Source of the DNA: Rhabdophis nuchalis
Lineage: Eukaryota; Chordata; Lepidosauria; Squamata; Natricidae
Reading direction: 5' to 3'
Assembly (NCBI GenBank): GCA_039707465.1
Contig: CM077658.1
Span: 14,886,074 to 14,950,073 of the forward strand
Length of the DNA: 64,000 nucleotides
How positions within the stretch are numbered: the stretch's first letter is position 1; each line of letters opens with the position of its first letter. Both the position numbers and the translations under genes were made by a program. The notes under the pieces were generated by a model. It saw only the letters and a program-made list of their open reading frames with translations. It was not told the DNA's origin and made no database searches. Shown piece by piece: positions 10,578 to 23,800 of this stretch.

Positions 10578-11104
10578 AACTCTTCTCATGCTTCCTTAGC
10601 ATCTCCTTACATAACCCATGACCTTGAAAAGAAACACCCGAACCAGTTGGTCCATCTTGTGTTTCTGTTTTCAGAATCTCACTTATTTCGCATTGCTGCC
10701 CTTGCCCTACGCTCTGGAAATGTCAGGTTTTCTCTGACTAGTTTAGCATTCTGACCAAGGTGACCGTCTTCCTTTGAGAAAGTTCTTCTGAATGTTAATT
10801 AGACTCTCCTTTGGCCGGGCCTAACGTCTTTGCCAAAGAAGTCGTTTAGCTACAAGATTAAAATTCTCTTTAGAACCCTTTTTTTTAACGGTCTCCCTGA
10901 TGTAGTTCTGATTGTACATTGTTTTGTCCTTGGGGAAGAACAGGAATAGTTTATTGTGTTGAGTGTTTTCTTATTTATTGCTGACCTGGGATTTCCCTTC
11001 AAAAAGCATCAGGGGTTATCGGTTGCTTGCGATGGCCATCAATTGTACTTCGCAGACAATGGTGTAAAGAATATGTACATTTAAGGGTCACCTATATTTT
11101 TATG
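10578..11104. other. No gene recognised
   Basis: Nothing beyond unique DNA is seen. Confidence 0.4.
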
Positions 11105-11452
11105 AGGGAGATGGTGGCTCAGACGCTGAACTTGTTGATCAGAAAAGTTGGCGGTTCGGCGTTTCGAATCGCTAGCGCCGCATAACGGAGTGAGCTCCCG
11201 TTACTTGTCCCAGCTTCTGCCAACCTAGAAGTTCAAAAGCAAGTAAAAAATACAAGTAGAAAAATAGGAACCACCTTTGGTGGGAAGGTCAAAGCATTCC
11301 ATGTGCCTTTCGCATTTAGTCATGTCGGCCACATGACCACGGAGACGTCTTCAGACAGCACTCGCTCCTTGGCTTAGAAACGGAGATGAGTACCACCCCC
11401 TAGAGTTGGGAACAACTACGACATATGTGCAAGGGGAACCTTTACCTTATAT
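11105..11452 (+). mobile_element. Sauria SINE, nearly full length
   Basis: The tRNA-like head 'gatggtggctcagacgctga' (A-box region) and a decayed B box, 'ggcgtttcgaatcgctagc', are followed by the family body and a 'gaacctttaccttat' tail. At 348 bp this is the most complete copy in the window. Confidence 0.9.
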
Positions 11453-12542
11453 TTTCATGAACTTGAGCTGTAACATCTGTTACCCAAGTCTATTTATGGG
11501 CATTATTGACAGGGTCTTTTCCTTGGTGGCCCCAAAGAGGTTTCATTCCTTAACTCTGGCTTTTAAGCAAGACTTGGAAACTCTGTTTTTAAAAGGTTTT
11601 GATTGGAAGAATGAGCTAACCCTCAGCTTATTTCTAAATGGTATTCTCACCATGGCTTAAATTGTCTTTAAATAACTGGGCTCCTCAGGAGTGGTAATCA
11701 CTTACCTTCTCTCCCGCTTCGCAAATGTGAGCGCATTCACTCTTAGGGCTCCGCCTTCCGTGCATGCGCTTTGCCTAAAAAAGGGCCTAAATGGGATTCT
11801 GTAGAGCCAGGGGCGGATGGGTGTGACCACCCACAATTTCCACTACAAGTTTGGGCAAATCGGTCTGAACCAGTAGAATATCACCACTGGTGGTCTTGGG
11901 TTTTGAGGTTTTTTAAAATTATTACTTTAATCATTTGGATTTCTTACACATTTTAGTTTCATGGATTCAAGTTTTAGGGGGCGATGGCTTAGTGATCCCA
12001 TATGATATTTGCTTATTCTTCTTCAAATAGTTTAGGAAAAGTGGTTTTTGGAAACCCCGGGTTTTTACTTGCGCTAAGTAAAAGACGAATAGGTTGCCAA
12101 CCTAATCCTATTTTCATCTCTAACACACTGAAGGGGAAATAATTCAGTCTAACACTTGCGTATAATTGAAGGTCTTACATGGAGCATGCAAGCAAATGAG
12201 CAGAATCCTTTATTGGCTCGGGATAATGTCTAAGGCATCTGAACTTGCCAAGTTTTAGAAGGGTGTTGTTGGCACAAATGATGACCAAGAACAGACGCAG
12301 CAGTAAAATGAGATAAACATAATAGGTTACACATTACACTAAGAGGCAGACTGCCTTTTGACAGTTGTAGCCACGTGGGTTTATTTCTTTTTGACAAGAT
12401 GGCACTGGGGTTTGTTTTTTTTCCCCAACCAATCTGGCCTGCCGTTAACGTGTGAATTTGGGCAACAAAATCCAATGAAATTGGAAGTCAAGCCTTCCTT
12501 GTGTCAAACTCAAGTGCTAATCATGAAGCAACACAGACTTAG
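11453..12542. other. No gene recognised
   Basis: No exon or RNA gene. A short 'accaccactggtggtct' palindrome near 11880 may be the end of a decayed DNA transposon. Confidence 0.4.
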
Positions 12543-13180
12543 AGTAACAAGAGTTGGAAGGGACCTTGGAGGTCTTCAAGTCCAACCCTCTGCTCAAACA
12601 GGAGACCCCCATACCATGCCAGAGAAGTGGCTGCCAAGTCTCTTTTTCAAAACCTCCAGTGGTGGTTACAACTTCTGAAGGCAAGCTGGTTAATTATTCT
12701 CACTGTTGGGAAATTTCTCCTCAGTCCTAAGTTACTTCTCTCCTTGATTAGTTTCCATCCACTCTTTCTTGCCGTGCCTTGTGATGCTTTGGAAAATAGG
12801 TTGGCCTTCCCCCTCTTCTTTAAGGCAGCCCCTCAAATATTGGAACACTGCTATCATGTCACCTCTACTCCTTCTTTAACTAGGCCAGGGGTCAGCAACC
12901 CATGACTCTGGAGCTGCATGTGGCTTTTTCATCCCTCTGCTGCAGCTCCCTGTCACCGGTTGGACCCACAATTGATAGGGCTTTCGGTTAGGACAGGTAG
13001 AGGAAAAAGGACACCATGTTAGGAGGAGACTCTATGGTGGAGGAACCGGACTTCTGGTCAGCTCCAGAATTGAATGGGGGGGGGGGGGCTTCCGGTTAGG
13101 ACCTTTGTGGCTCTTTGAGTGTTTAAGGTTGTTGACCCCTAAACTAGACATACCAGATTCCCGCAACTCCTGTTCTTCAT
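12543..13180 (-). mobile_element. CR1 LINE 3' end, interrupted
   Basis: Reads 'agttggaagggaccttggag' then 'aggagacccccataccat' and 'tccttgattagtttccatcc', the reverse complement of a CR1 3' end. An hAT element (12886-13141) splits it. The CR1 resumes with 'actagacataccagattccc'. Confidence 0.85.
12886..13141. mobile_element. hAT-type element inserted in CR1
   Basis: Starts CAGGGGTCAGCAACCC and ends GTTGTTGACCCCTA, flanked by AACTAGGC (12878-12885) and AACTAGAC (13142-13149), 7 of 8 matching. Same family as 10234-10569. Removing it rejoins the CR1. Confidence 0.88.
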
Positions 13181-13337
13181 CCATTATTATTTTCTCAGCT
13201 GCAATGGAGAGGTCATTGACACCTTCCAAGATGGCCTCCTGTCCAAGTATTGCCCAGTTTTTTTCAAGGTCAGCCAAGGTTTACTTGGTGCAGACTGTGA
13301 ATAGTAACCATATCTTTTCACCTTTTGTCTCTTTTAG

Positions 13338-13542
13338 GTAATATTATTGGTTCTGGCATCTTTATTTCACCCAAAGGAGTTCTTGAGCATTCTGGGTCAG
13401 TGGGACTCGCACTCATCATATGGATACTCGGAGGTGGGATCTCAGCACTTGGGTCCCTCTGTTACGCTGAATTAGGAGTTACCATCCCTAAATCAGGAGG
13501 CGACTACTCCTACGTCACTGAGATTTTCGGTGGATTAGCTGG
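13338..13542 (+). CDS. SLC7A10: SLC7A10 exon 2
   Basis: Acceptor 'tctcttttag', donor 'gtaagtg'. Encodes [13 protein letters not shown] and [20 protein letters not shown], covering TM1-TM2 with the substrate-binding GSGIF motif. The first codon is split (one base from exon 1). The exon ends in phase 2. Confidence 0.96.
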
Positions 13543-16500
13543 GTAAGTGTGTCTTCAGGATAAGGATGGAGAGCAATTTTGTCACAGGGGTTTAAAATCA
13601 CAACTATGCATTTTATTTCCTTTGTTCCTCTCACAGAGCAGGTCTTGGCCACAACACGCCGTGAAGTGCAATATTTCTCATATAGAACTAGAAACTGACG
13701 GGGTTGAGTCCTCATTTGGCCTTGGAACCCACTGGTGGCTTCAAACATCTCCTCCCAAAGCAATCTCTTTCATGGGGTTGTTGCCATAGGAACAAAATTA
13801 AGGGAGACACACACGGCCACACCAATTCACAATTATTATGAAATAAATACATTGCAGTGTCTTATATTATATCCTTTGTTGATTTTCTTAAAGGATTCCC
13901 ATATGTAGGAGAAAAGCTGTCAGAGATAGGGAGAGGTGGAGTTAAGTGAATCATCAGCCTAGAGTCATTACGTTCCCACAAATGGTCAAAGTCCTATTCC
14001 TCTTGAATTCCATTGACCTTTATCTGGCAAAAATTTACTACTGAACTTTAGATGATGAGATTCTAGGGTATAGGCTTGAGCAATAAATCTTCTGAACTGC
14101 AAATTAACGTGACAATAGGGCAAAAAAAAACCCTGACTAACCTTTATTCTGAGTAGAGGCATCTGTAAAGGGCATTTGAACCAGCGGTATTTGAACTGTC
14201 CCTCTCTTCTTTCAAACTTAAAATCCAATTTCATTTCAACTTTTTGAGGGACCCCAGCATCAGGGTTCTCCAGCTGAAGACCCAAGCTTTGAACCAAACT
14301 TATTATGGCCCCTGGTTCAGTAGCATCCCCAGCCATTTATCCCCAGAACATTTATTGAATTGCTATCTGATGGACTGTGAAAGATGGCTGCAGCAGAGTC
14401 GGAAGGCGGGTTTTGTGCAGGGAAGCAGAAAACATCTGCATAAAGATTGGATTTTGGGAGGAAGGGAGGGCAGGCCTGTGCTGATAGATAAGCAGGACCT
14501 AACTTGTATTTATAGGGGCACAATAAGCCAGATTGCCTCTGGGGAAGATTGCTGGCGAGCTCCGGGATTAAATGACAAACGCAATCAAAAGGAAGGTTTT
14601 ATTCCTGCAACATCTGATAAATTCCAAAGCTCAGACCTGTCTAGAAATCAGTGTTTATTGCAGCAAAGGAAGGGACCGAATCAAGAGTATTAAATGGAGA
14701 TATAAACCCTGAAATCTGCAGCATTTGAAAACTCAGCTTTATGGAGGAATTAACTCCATCCTTCGGCCAAACATAATTCAACTGAGAGATCCCTTAATCT
14801 TGCCTTTCTTTGCAGAGCTGTGTTTTTCTTGCAGTGCAAGACTCAAATCTATTTTCGGCAAGAGCTGTAGTTGCTCTTGGGGTACGCGAGCATTTTCTCC
14901 CCGTCAAACGGGCTTTGCAGGTTTTTAAACGCTTCGGAAATATAAATCATCTTTTCAAACCTCGAAACAAGCGGTAGAGAGAAACACGGGCCCTACTAAA
15001 AGGGGGGAAACATTTCCATTTGATTTGTAACTGAGCTCAAAAAATGTGTAACTTGGGTGCAACTATGCTAATGTTAGGCGACTCGCTCCAGGAATAATGA
15101 ATGGGAAAACCTGATGGCTTATTTATTATTCATAGGTTACTGCCTCTGAATAAGGAAGTTCCACTAATATTAACAGACTAGCTGGATCGGGCTATGTGAT
15201 CGGACTGTGCAGGAGAAATTCGGTTCACAATCCGTTGACTCAGAGATTGATTGAAACACATTTTATTTATTAATTTATTAATCGCATTTATAAGCCGCAC
15301 CCATCTCACCACATAGGGACTCGGGGCGGCGCACAGGGAATATAAAAAATAAATATACATATAAACATTCTTAAAACTGAATTAACTTAAACCCACCCTG
15401 CGCTAAAACCCATATTAAAACCCCAGAATTAAAACTTTGGTCAACTAAAAGCAGTACAGTAAGGGAATGTCGCTCCCGCCACCTTGAGTCCGGAAGCAGT
15501 TCCATAGGTGGAAGGCGTAGACATTTTAGTGAGGTAAATTCATCACTGAACTGATGCTAGATAAGAGTCGGTGGAATTCGAGAGGGGTTGGATGTTGACT
15601 GTGGGAACGTAAGAACTCTAGGCTGATGACTCGCTTAACCCTGCCTCCTGATTTTGACTGCCCTTCTTCAGACAGTGGGTTGAAATCAAATGAGAAACAG
15701 AATCGTCCTCTACTCTTTTCCTCTCAGTCTCTCTCTATAATACTTGGCCCATACATGATGTTCTGCCCAGAAATCTAGTCCCAACGAGATATCTTGAATT
15801 GTTTCTATTGGTTGCAGATTCCTGCTGCTATGGAGTGCCGTCCTTATCATGTACCCAACCAGCCTGGCTGTTATTGCGTTGACTTTTTCCAACTACGTGC
15901 TACAACCAGTCTTTCCCAATTGCATCCCACCCTACAAAGCGTCACGAGTCCTCTCCATGGTGTGTTTATGTAAGTATGGATTTGTCATTGGTTTTCTATA
16001 TCTTCTAAGGCTATCATGGGTCTCAGAGCTATCAAAGGAACCTACTTGCCTCAGAGTCGGTTTATTGTCAGGGTTCCAAGTAATACATCCATAATAAACA
16101 GAGCTCCGAGACAAGTAGGTTCCTCAAAGAATTGTTTTATTGGACATGTCATATTGGGATAAGCTGGTGAAAACCGGCTCTGAATATTCCCGTGGTTTTC
16201 ACCTAATTAGAAGTAAAAGTTTTCCCTTTTTTCAAACAGTCAGTCACATGGTCCAATCAAGGTCCCATCCTGTTGCCAGGCAACATTGCTCCTCCTCCCC
16301 CCCGGCCACCTGTGAGAATGACCTTGGTTCTCAGGAGAAAGTATTTTGCTTTGGCTACAAAACCTCTCTTTCTCTATTCTCTCCTCCCTATCCCTTTGAA
16401 CTGCCAAATTTCAAGTAGCCTGCTGTCAGCAGAAGTAGCCTGCAGTACTGCATTCTACTGCATTCTAACCACTGTGCCACCCTGGCTCTTGTGACTTTTG

Positions 16501-17753
16501 CTGAAGTGTATTACGATAATAATTAGAAGTATACAGGGATGCTCAAGCCTGCACATTGATGTGACTTTTGCTGAAGTGTATTTGCAGGGAAGTAAAAAGA
16601 AATATCAAGGTGGCAGCTGTGACTGTGAGACCAAAACCACACTCCCTATTTATGTGTGTATATATATTTACCTAAGGGGCAGGCTTTCAACCCTGTAGTT
16701 GCGGGGCTGTGGGGGTTAACTCCTCCCTACAGATACCCCTGCTTTTTGCTTTCCATTTTGAGGAACTGAACTCTCCTTTCTGATCTCTAGCACTGTTGAC
16801 TTGGGTGAACAGCTCCAGCGTTCGGTGGGCCACACGAATCCAGGACATCTTCACTGCCGGAAAACTCTTGGCTCTGGGTCTTATCATAACTGTTGGCTTT
16901 GTGCAAATCTTCAAAGGTACTGATACAAACACAAACACACACTGGTGTTTAAATGGTCTTCAGCATGAAATCCAATACTTTTTAGAAAACTCTCGCATCC
17001 CACTGTTTTTCAAGTGAGTGGTCTGACCTCGGCTTCCCCAGCAGCACGAAGCCGAGTCCTTGTCCTGATAAACCCCTTTTATTTAATTTACAGTGAACTC
17101 CTCTCCAGCAAAGTCTTTCCTCTCCCAATGTCTTTCAAGATAGTTCACAATTACTGACCTTTATCAAGCTTGGAGAGTGGCCAGGTTGATATCTTTCAGA
17201 CACCCCAATACTTGGCAAGAATGAACTAATGGTCTCCTGCAAACACTCTCCTGCAACTGCCTGTCGTCTTCCGGGTGCGCTTCAAGGTCCTAGTTATCAT
17301 CTTCAAAGCGCTCCATGGCTCGGGACCTAGCTATTTGCGGGATCGGATCCTGCCTCATACATCCACACGGCCGATTCGCTCCCACAGAGAGGGACTTCTC
17401 CGGGTGCCGTCCACTAGACTTTGTCAGCGGGCGACGCCCAGGGGAAGGGCTCTCTCTGTGGCGGGCCCAGCCCTCTGGAACGACCTTCCCCCCGACATTA
17501 GAATGACCACGGACCTCCGCTCCTTCCGTCTAAAACTAAAAACATATCTGTTCTGCTTGGCCGGCCTAGGGTAGTCTCCCTTCTATGTGGTTGTTAATAA
17601 TTTTAGATGGGGATTTTAGTAATTTTTAACTGGGATTTTTTAGCGCAGGGATATCATTTAATCTGTTTTTATTATGTGTGTATATTTATTGTTTTATTTG
17701 CCCTGTGCACCGCTCCGAGTCCCTTCGGGGAGAGGGAGCGGTCAACAAATTAA

Positions 17754-17842
<89 letters not shown>

Positions 17843-20800
17843 TAGAATCAAGGAGAGATTTCCTGCCAATGAGAACAATTGATCAGTGAATTGCTGATTA
17901 ATCACAACTCCGGAAGTTGTGAATGTTCCAACATTGGAAGTGTTTAAGACGATGTTGGATAACCATTTGTCTGAAGTGGTGTAGGGTTTCCTACCCAAGC
18001 AGGGGGTTGGACTAGACCTCCAAGGTCCCTTCCAACTCTGTTACTCTATTCTAAAAAGGGATGGGATTTCAATCACGCAAGACCAGCTGCCATCTTGACT
18101 TTTTTTTGACCCTACAGTACATGATGTGTTTGTGTGAACTGACGATGCCCTCACTGAAGTCTGCTCTCCTTGTAGAAAACTATGAAGCATTGATACCAAG
18201 CAATGCCTTCACCTTCTGGATGACCCCATCTGTGGGACATTTGGCGCTAGCCTTTCTCCAAGGCTCCTTTGCATTCAGTGGGTGGAATTTCCTAAATTAC
18301 GTGACAGAAGAACTGGTTGATCCACGCAGGTAAGTGTTCCTCTGCACTTTGACCAAGGTTTGGAGAAAGATCAAGCTGTTGTCCTACAGTTCCGTTGGAT
18401 CTCAGAGATCAGTTTCCTTATTGTTTGAGGAAAGAAGAGGTGATACCAATAGGAAAAAAGGGGAAAGGTAGATAAGATGTGGGAAGGCTTAGAACAGGGG
18501 TGTCCAACCTTGGCAGGGGAATTCTGGGAGCTGAAGTCCACTTAAAAGTTGGGAGTTGAAATCCACCATCCACATTAAAGTCTGGGAGTTGGAAGTCCAC
18601 CGTTCTTAAAGTTGCCAAGGGTGGACATCCCTAGCTTAGCAGAGTAGTTGCGTAGGGAGTTACGCTGCTCAGAACAACTCCCTGCTAACTTCTGCCAAGG
18701 CAAATAAATGTTCAGCATCTGGCTTTTCAATCTTCATTGCGTTTAACAGGAGCAGCATCTTAAAGCTGCCCAATTGTCAAGCTTCTAGGGAATAGAATCA
18801 ACCATGGTAAAATGTTGGCTGATTTGACCTACTGTTAGCCATCTACTGAGCTACAGCAACATTAGAAAGAAGAGACAGAAATTGTTCTCTGTGGATGTGA
18901 TTTGGCTTAACATTCACGCGACGTACCGTTGCGTTCACATTCTACCTAATTTGCCTGTTGGCCATAGTCCATGTCCATGTTGGGTTTTGCTTCTCGGGCC
19001 TTGCTTATCAATGCTTATCCAATCCCCCTGCCCTTGTTTTTGTTTTGGAAATTAGGAATCTACCCCGCGCCATATTTATCTCCATTCCCCTGGTGACCTT
19101 TGTATACACCTTCACCAATGTTGCCTACTTCACGGCCATGTCACCCCAAGAACTTCTGTCTTCCAATGCTGTGGCGGTAGTAAGTAAAAACGTACCCCGG
19201 AATTTGACTTGAGTTTGGGATTCATTGAGAAATGATTCATATTTATTTTTATTCTGGTCACCCTACCTTCAGAAGGATATTATGGAAATGGAAAAGGTGC
19301 AAAGGAGGGCAACCAGAATGATTAGGGGGCTGGAACACTTTCCTTAACCATCTGAGGCTGCAACGGCTGGGCCTCTTCACTCTTGAACAACGGCGCCTGA
19401 GAGGTGACCTGATTGAAGTCTATGAAATCATGCACGGTGTGGACAAAGTAGAAAAGGAAAAACTGTTTTTCCTATCGCACAACACTAGAACTAGGGAGCA
19501 CTCCATGGAACTTTTGGAAGCTAGACCTCCAACAAATAAGAGGAAGTACTTTTTCACCCAGAGGATCACTGGTCTATGGAACTCCCTGCCAGAAGAAGTG
19601 GTGACAGCTGTCAGCCTCGACACCTTTAAGAAAGGATTAGACGAGTTCATGGAGAACAAGGGTATCCATGGCTATCATGATGGATGCCTAAGGACACCCT
19701 CCGGGTTGGAGAGATAGGCAGGATATTTCCCAATGCCATTTGCAGGGAATCATAAGCAGGTGAAGACATCTGCTTGGGAAGACCCTGAAGCAAATGGGGA
19801 GCCACTGTGGGAGACAGAATGCTGGACTGGATGGGCTGTGGCCTGTTCCAGCAAGGCTGTTCTTATGTTCTTATGTTCTTCTTCTTATTATTTTTTTTGC
19901 TTTCTGTTTGGTGCGTTGCAATTTATGTTTCGTTTCCATCCCTCCTTATGCCTTTTGTTGCTCTAGACATTTGGTGAGAAGTTACTGGGCTATTTTTCCT
20001 GGGTTATGCCAGTGTCTGTGGCATTGTCTACATTCGGAGGAATAAATGGATACCTTTTTACCTCCTCAAGGTTAGATAAAGTACGATTTATTTCTTTGCT
20101 TGCTTATTTTTTTTTCCTGAACATTTTTAATTTATTTCTTTATTTTAGGAAGAGGAGGGTGGGGACATCATTGCTTTCCTAGCAGGGATGTTCTGGGGCA
20201 TTTCATGCTGAGCAAAGTTTTGGGACATGGCAGCCTTCATATGCTTAGCTGGCCATGCCAATAGTTGTTCTGTCATGAAGTGGCAAGGAGTCTCCATGGA
20301 GCTAATTCTGCAATTAAGATGTTATGGACAATATGAATGTCAGGTTGGTTGTGCTGTCCTCAGAGGACAGTGATGGCAAACCTTTCAGAGAGTTTGTGAA
20401 GACAGGGGAAGGGATCCAGAAATTCAACAACTCGGGAGAAATGTCACATCATTGAGAAGCATCTAAGAAATCATTGATTTTTCTTCTCCTCCTAACTCAC
20501 CCCAATGTTTTAAAGTATATGAAGCCAATATCTATGTTCTCCTCTTCCACTTTATCCATGAAACAGTGGAGTGGTCATCCAAAGCTAAAATCCATCACAC
20601 TTGGAAAATTCCAGAATGTGGGAAGACAATGTCCCTCTAAACACAACACTGGAGGTGTGAAATACCTATTTTTGTCACTTGCCACTCTTAAGTAACAAAC
20701 TTTTTTTTTCTTCAAGTGTTAAATATTCCCCATTGGGATTCTGTATCTTCTACCATCAGAAGAAAGTTAAATTATGTGTTTGTTGAAAGGGGCTAAAACA

Positions 20801-23800
20801 AAATAGGCTTAGGAATGTTTTCTTCTTCTCTCTTTTTAGGCTGTGTTTCTCCGGTGCCCGAGAAGGCCACTTGCCAAGTCTCCTAGCCATGATCCATGTC
20901 AAACATTGCACCCCAATTCCGGCTCTCCTCGTTTGTGTAGGTGTTTCCATTCCTGTAGAATTGTTTGACATAGCTAATAGAAAGACTACTGGTTTAACTC
21001 AGGGGTCAGCCACATGCGGCTCTGGAGCTGCATGTGGCTCTTTCATCCTTCTGCTGAGGCTCCCTGTCACCAGTCTGCTCCACAATTGATAGGGTTACGG
21101 TTAGGGCTTTTGGTTAGGACAGCTAGAAGAAAAAGGATACCATGCTAGGAGGAGACTCTATGGCGGGGGAACTGGACTTCCGGTCGTCAGCAGAAAAAGG
21201 ATGCCACGCTAGGACAATACTCTATCGTGGAGGAACCAGACTTTTGGTCGGTTCCAGAATTGAACAGGGAGTCTTTTCGTTACAACCTTTGTGGCTCTTT
21301 GAGTGTTTAAGGTTGCCGACCCCTGGTTTAACTGAATACCAATCAAATACATTTTGGAATATCAGCACGCTGAGTTCAGCGATAGCCAAAATGTAGCTGT
21401 ATTACTTTTAGCACAGCAAAAATCACTAGATAAAGAGACAGGTTGCAGATGTTGGAAGCCGAGAGATCCTGAAGCAGATGTGAAAAGAATGAAAGAGAGA
21501 GGGGACATAACATGATAGTTGAAATAGTGTATGACTCCGTTGGCAGCTAATCTTACAAAGGAGCAATTTGTTTTTATACGCTGATCACATTTCGGTTTCT
21601 TTTATTAATTTTATTATCGAGATATAAAATACCCCCAAAAAATGCAATTCATTAGGAAAATGGGGAAGAGGAAGAGAAAGGAGTGTAGGTTAAAGGGGAA
21701 AAAAGAAAAGAAAAATATTTGACTTCCAACTCTTTTTAGCAAAATAGAGTACGTAATAACATTACGTACTAAACTTTTTACTTTCCCATGTGTGTGTGTG
21801 TGTACCTACATACACACACATATATATAGGGGATGTGGCCTCCCAGTGGCTAAGACGCTGAGCTTGTTGATCAGAAAGATCGGCGGTTCGGCGGTTCAAA
21901 TCCTGAGCACCACGTAACGGAGGGGTGCTCCCGTTATTCGTCCCAACTTCTGCTAACCAAGCAGTTCGAAAGCGCATTAAAAACGCAAGTAGAAAAACAG
22001 GGACCACTTTGGTTAAAGCGATCTGTGCGCCTTCGGCGTTTAGTCATGCCGGCCTCATGACCACAGAGACGTCTTCGGATAGCGCTGGCTCTTCAGCTGC
22101 ATTTATATGCAGATGGATGAGAAAGTAAAAACTCTCTGGATACAGTTCTTCATTTGTAGTGTCTCCTTAGCCTGTTTGAACCTAGCTGTAGCTCTGTCAT
22201 CTTTGCAATAGCTTAAGCCAGGGGTTTCCAGCTTTGGCAACTCCCAGAGTGGCTGGCAGGGAAATTCTGGGAGTGGAAGTCCACAAATCCCAAGATTGGA
22301 CATCCTGGCTTAAGCTATTTCAATGGATAAGCTTCTTCGTGTCCCCTCATCCTTGTAGTCTGCTCGTTTTTAACTCGAGGAAGTTTTTGCCTTTGCTTCT
22401 TCCAGAGATTCTCGATTTAAAGAATGCACTCCATCCTTTTTCTCTCCCCGCCTCCCAGTGCCTAGCTACTGTAGTCATCATGCTGGTTGGAGACACCTAC
22501 ACGTTAATTAACTACGTGTCCTTCATCAACTACCTCTGCTACGGAGTGACAATAATAGGCCTGCTTGTGTTACGATGGAAGAAGCCTCAGATCTTCAGAC
22601 CCATCAAGGTGACAATTACTGGGGCAGTCTGGTTTTAATTCTGCTTTTTGGTCTGTACTGGTTGTTCTCGACGTACAAAGATTCATTTAGCGACCGTTTG
22701 ACGTTAGGACAGGAATGAAACAAGCGATTTGCAACCGGTCCTGTTTATAACCATCACTGGTTAAAACAGCTTGGAGGCTCTGATGTCAAATCATTCCACC
22801 TTCACCTGCCAGATGGTTAGGTATGCCCGTGAATTAAGGAAAGGTAGAGATGAGCTTACTGTTCTGAGCTGGGCTTCCCCCAAAAGCTCAAGGCAGAGTC
22901 CTGGTCCCGACAAAACCCCTTTTATTAAACGAATGTGAATTCCTCTCCTTCACATTCAGCAAAGGCCTGGCAAACAGTCTTTCCAAGGAATATTTAGGAC
23001 TACAGACCTTATCTATCTTGGAAAGCTGCCATGTAAATATTTTCCAAAGGAGGTACTGTGCAAGGAAAGACTTGGGCACAGTCTCTGAGATTCACGGACA
23101 GATCTTCACACTCCTAAAACGAATCTTAACGACCAAATGAATGAATTGTTTCCTATAAAAGCCCACTCCCCTTTTGCTCCTCTTTTATTTCCTGTGGGAG
23201 GGGCCATTCGCCGTCCACCTGTGGCTTTACTCCCTGATTTCTGAGTTGTTCTTTTCTTCTGGCAGCTCTGCGCATGCGCACACTGGGAACAGGCTCCAGC
23301 TGTTCCTCTGCCTCACTGCTGTCTAGCTCCGTAGGCACCTGATCACTTCCAGATGGCCTCAGCCCCATCTCTGCCTCCGATGCAGAGCCCTTGTCCTAGC
23401 CTTCCCCAGCCTCCAGGACTGGCTCATGCTCCTCCCCAACCTCCTCTCTGTCCAACTTTGCTGCCAGCTCCGCTGGTGGGCCACAACACTTATGTTCCTG
23501 ATCCTGATGAGCTTGAAACGATTGGGGCTACAGTCTCCACCATCTCCAGAACTACATGCCCATGGCCATCATAGATACCAATGTGGGGTGGTGTTGTCCA
23601 TAAGTGTGGCATTTGGATTAGCCAAGACAGAAGCTCCTGGTAATCTAGTTGGGTGATGGTCCAATGTTGTCTATCAGGAGACAGGGATTTAGGGCAGAAA
23701 CAACAAGTGTCTCTGTACCCTTCCAATATTTTCTTTCCTCTTAGGTAAACCTCCTGGTTCCAATCACTTACCTGATCTTTTGGGCCTTTCTCTTAATCTT

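Noticed and set aside
21830..22099. Possible tRNA gene from A- and B-box-like words
   Set aside because: It is the tRNA-like head of a Sauria SINE. The cloverleaf is not conserved. The same applies to 11105, 26694, 40201 and 63665.
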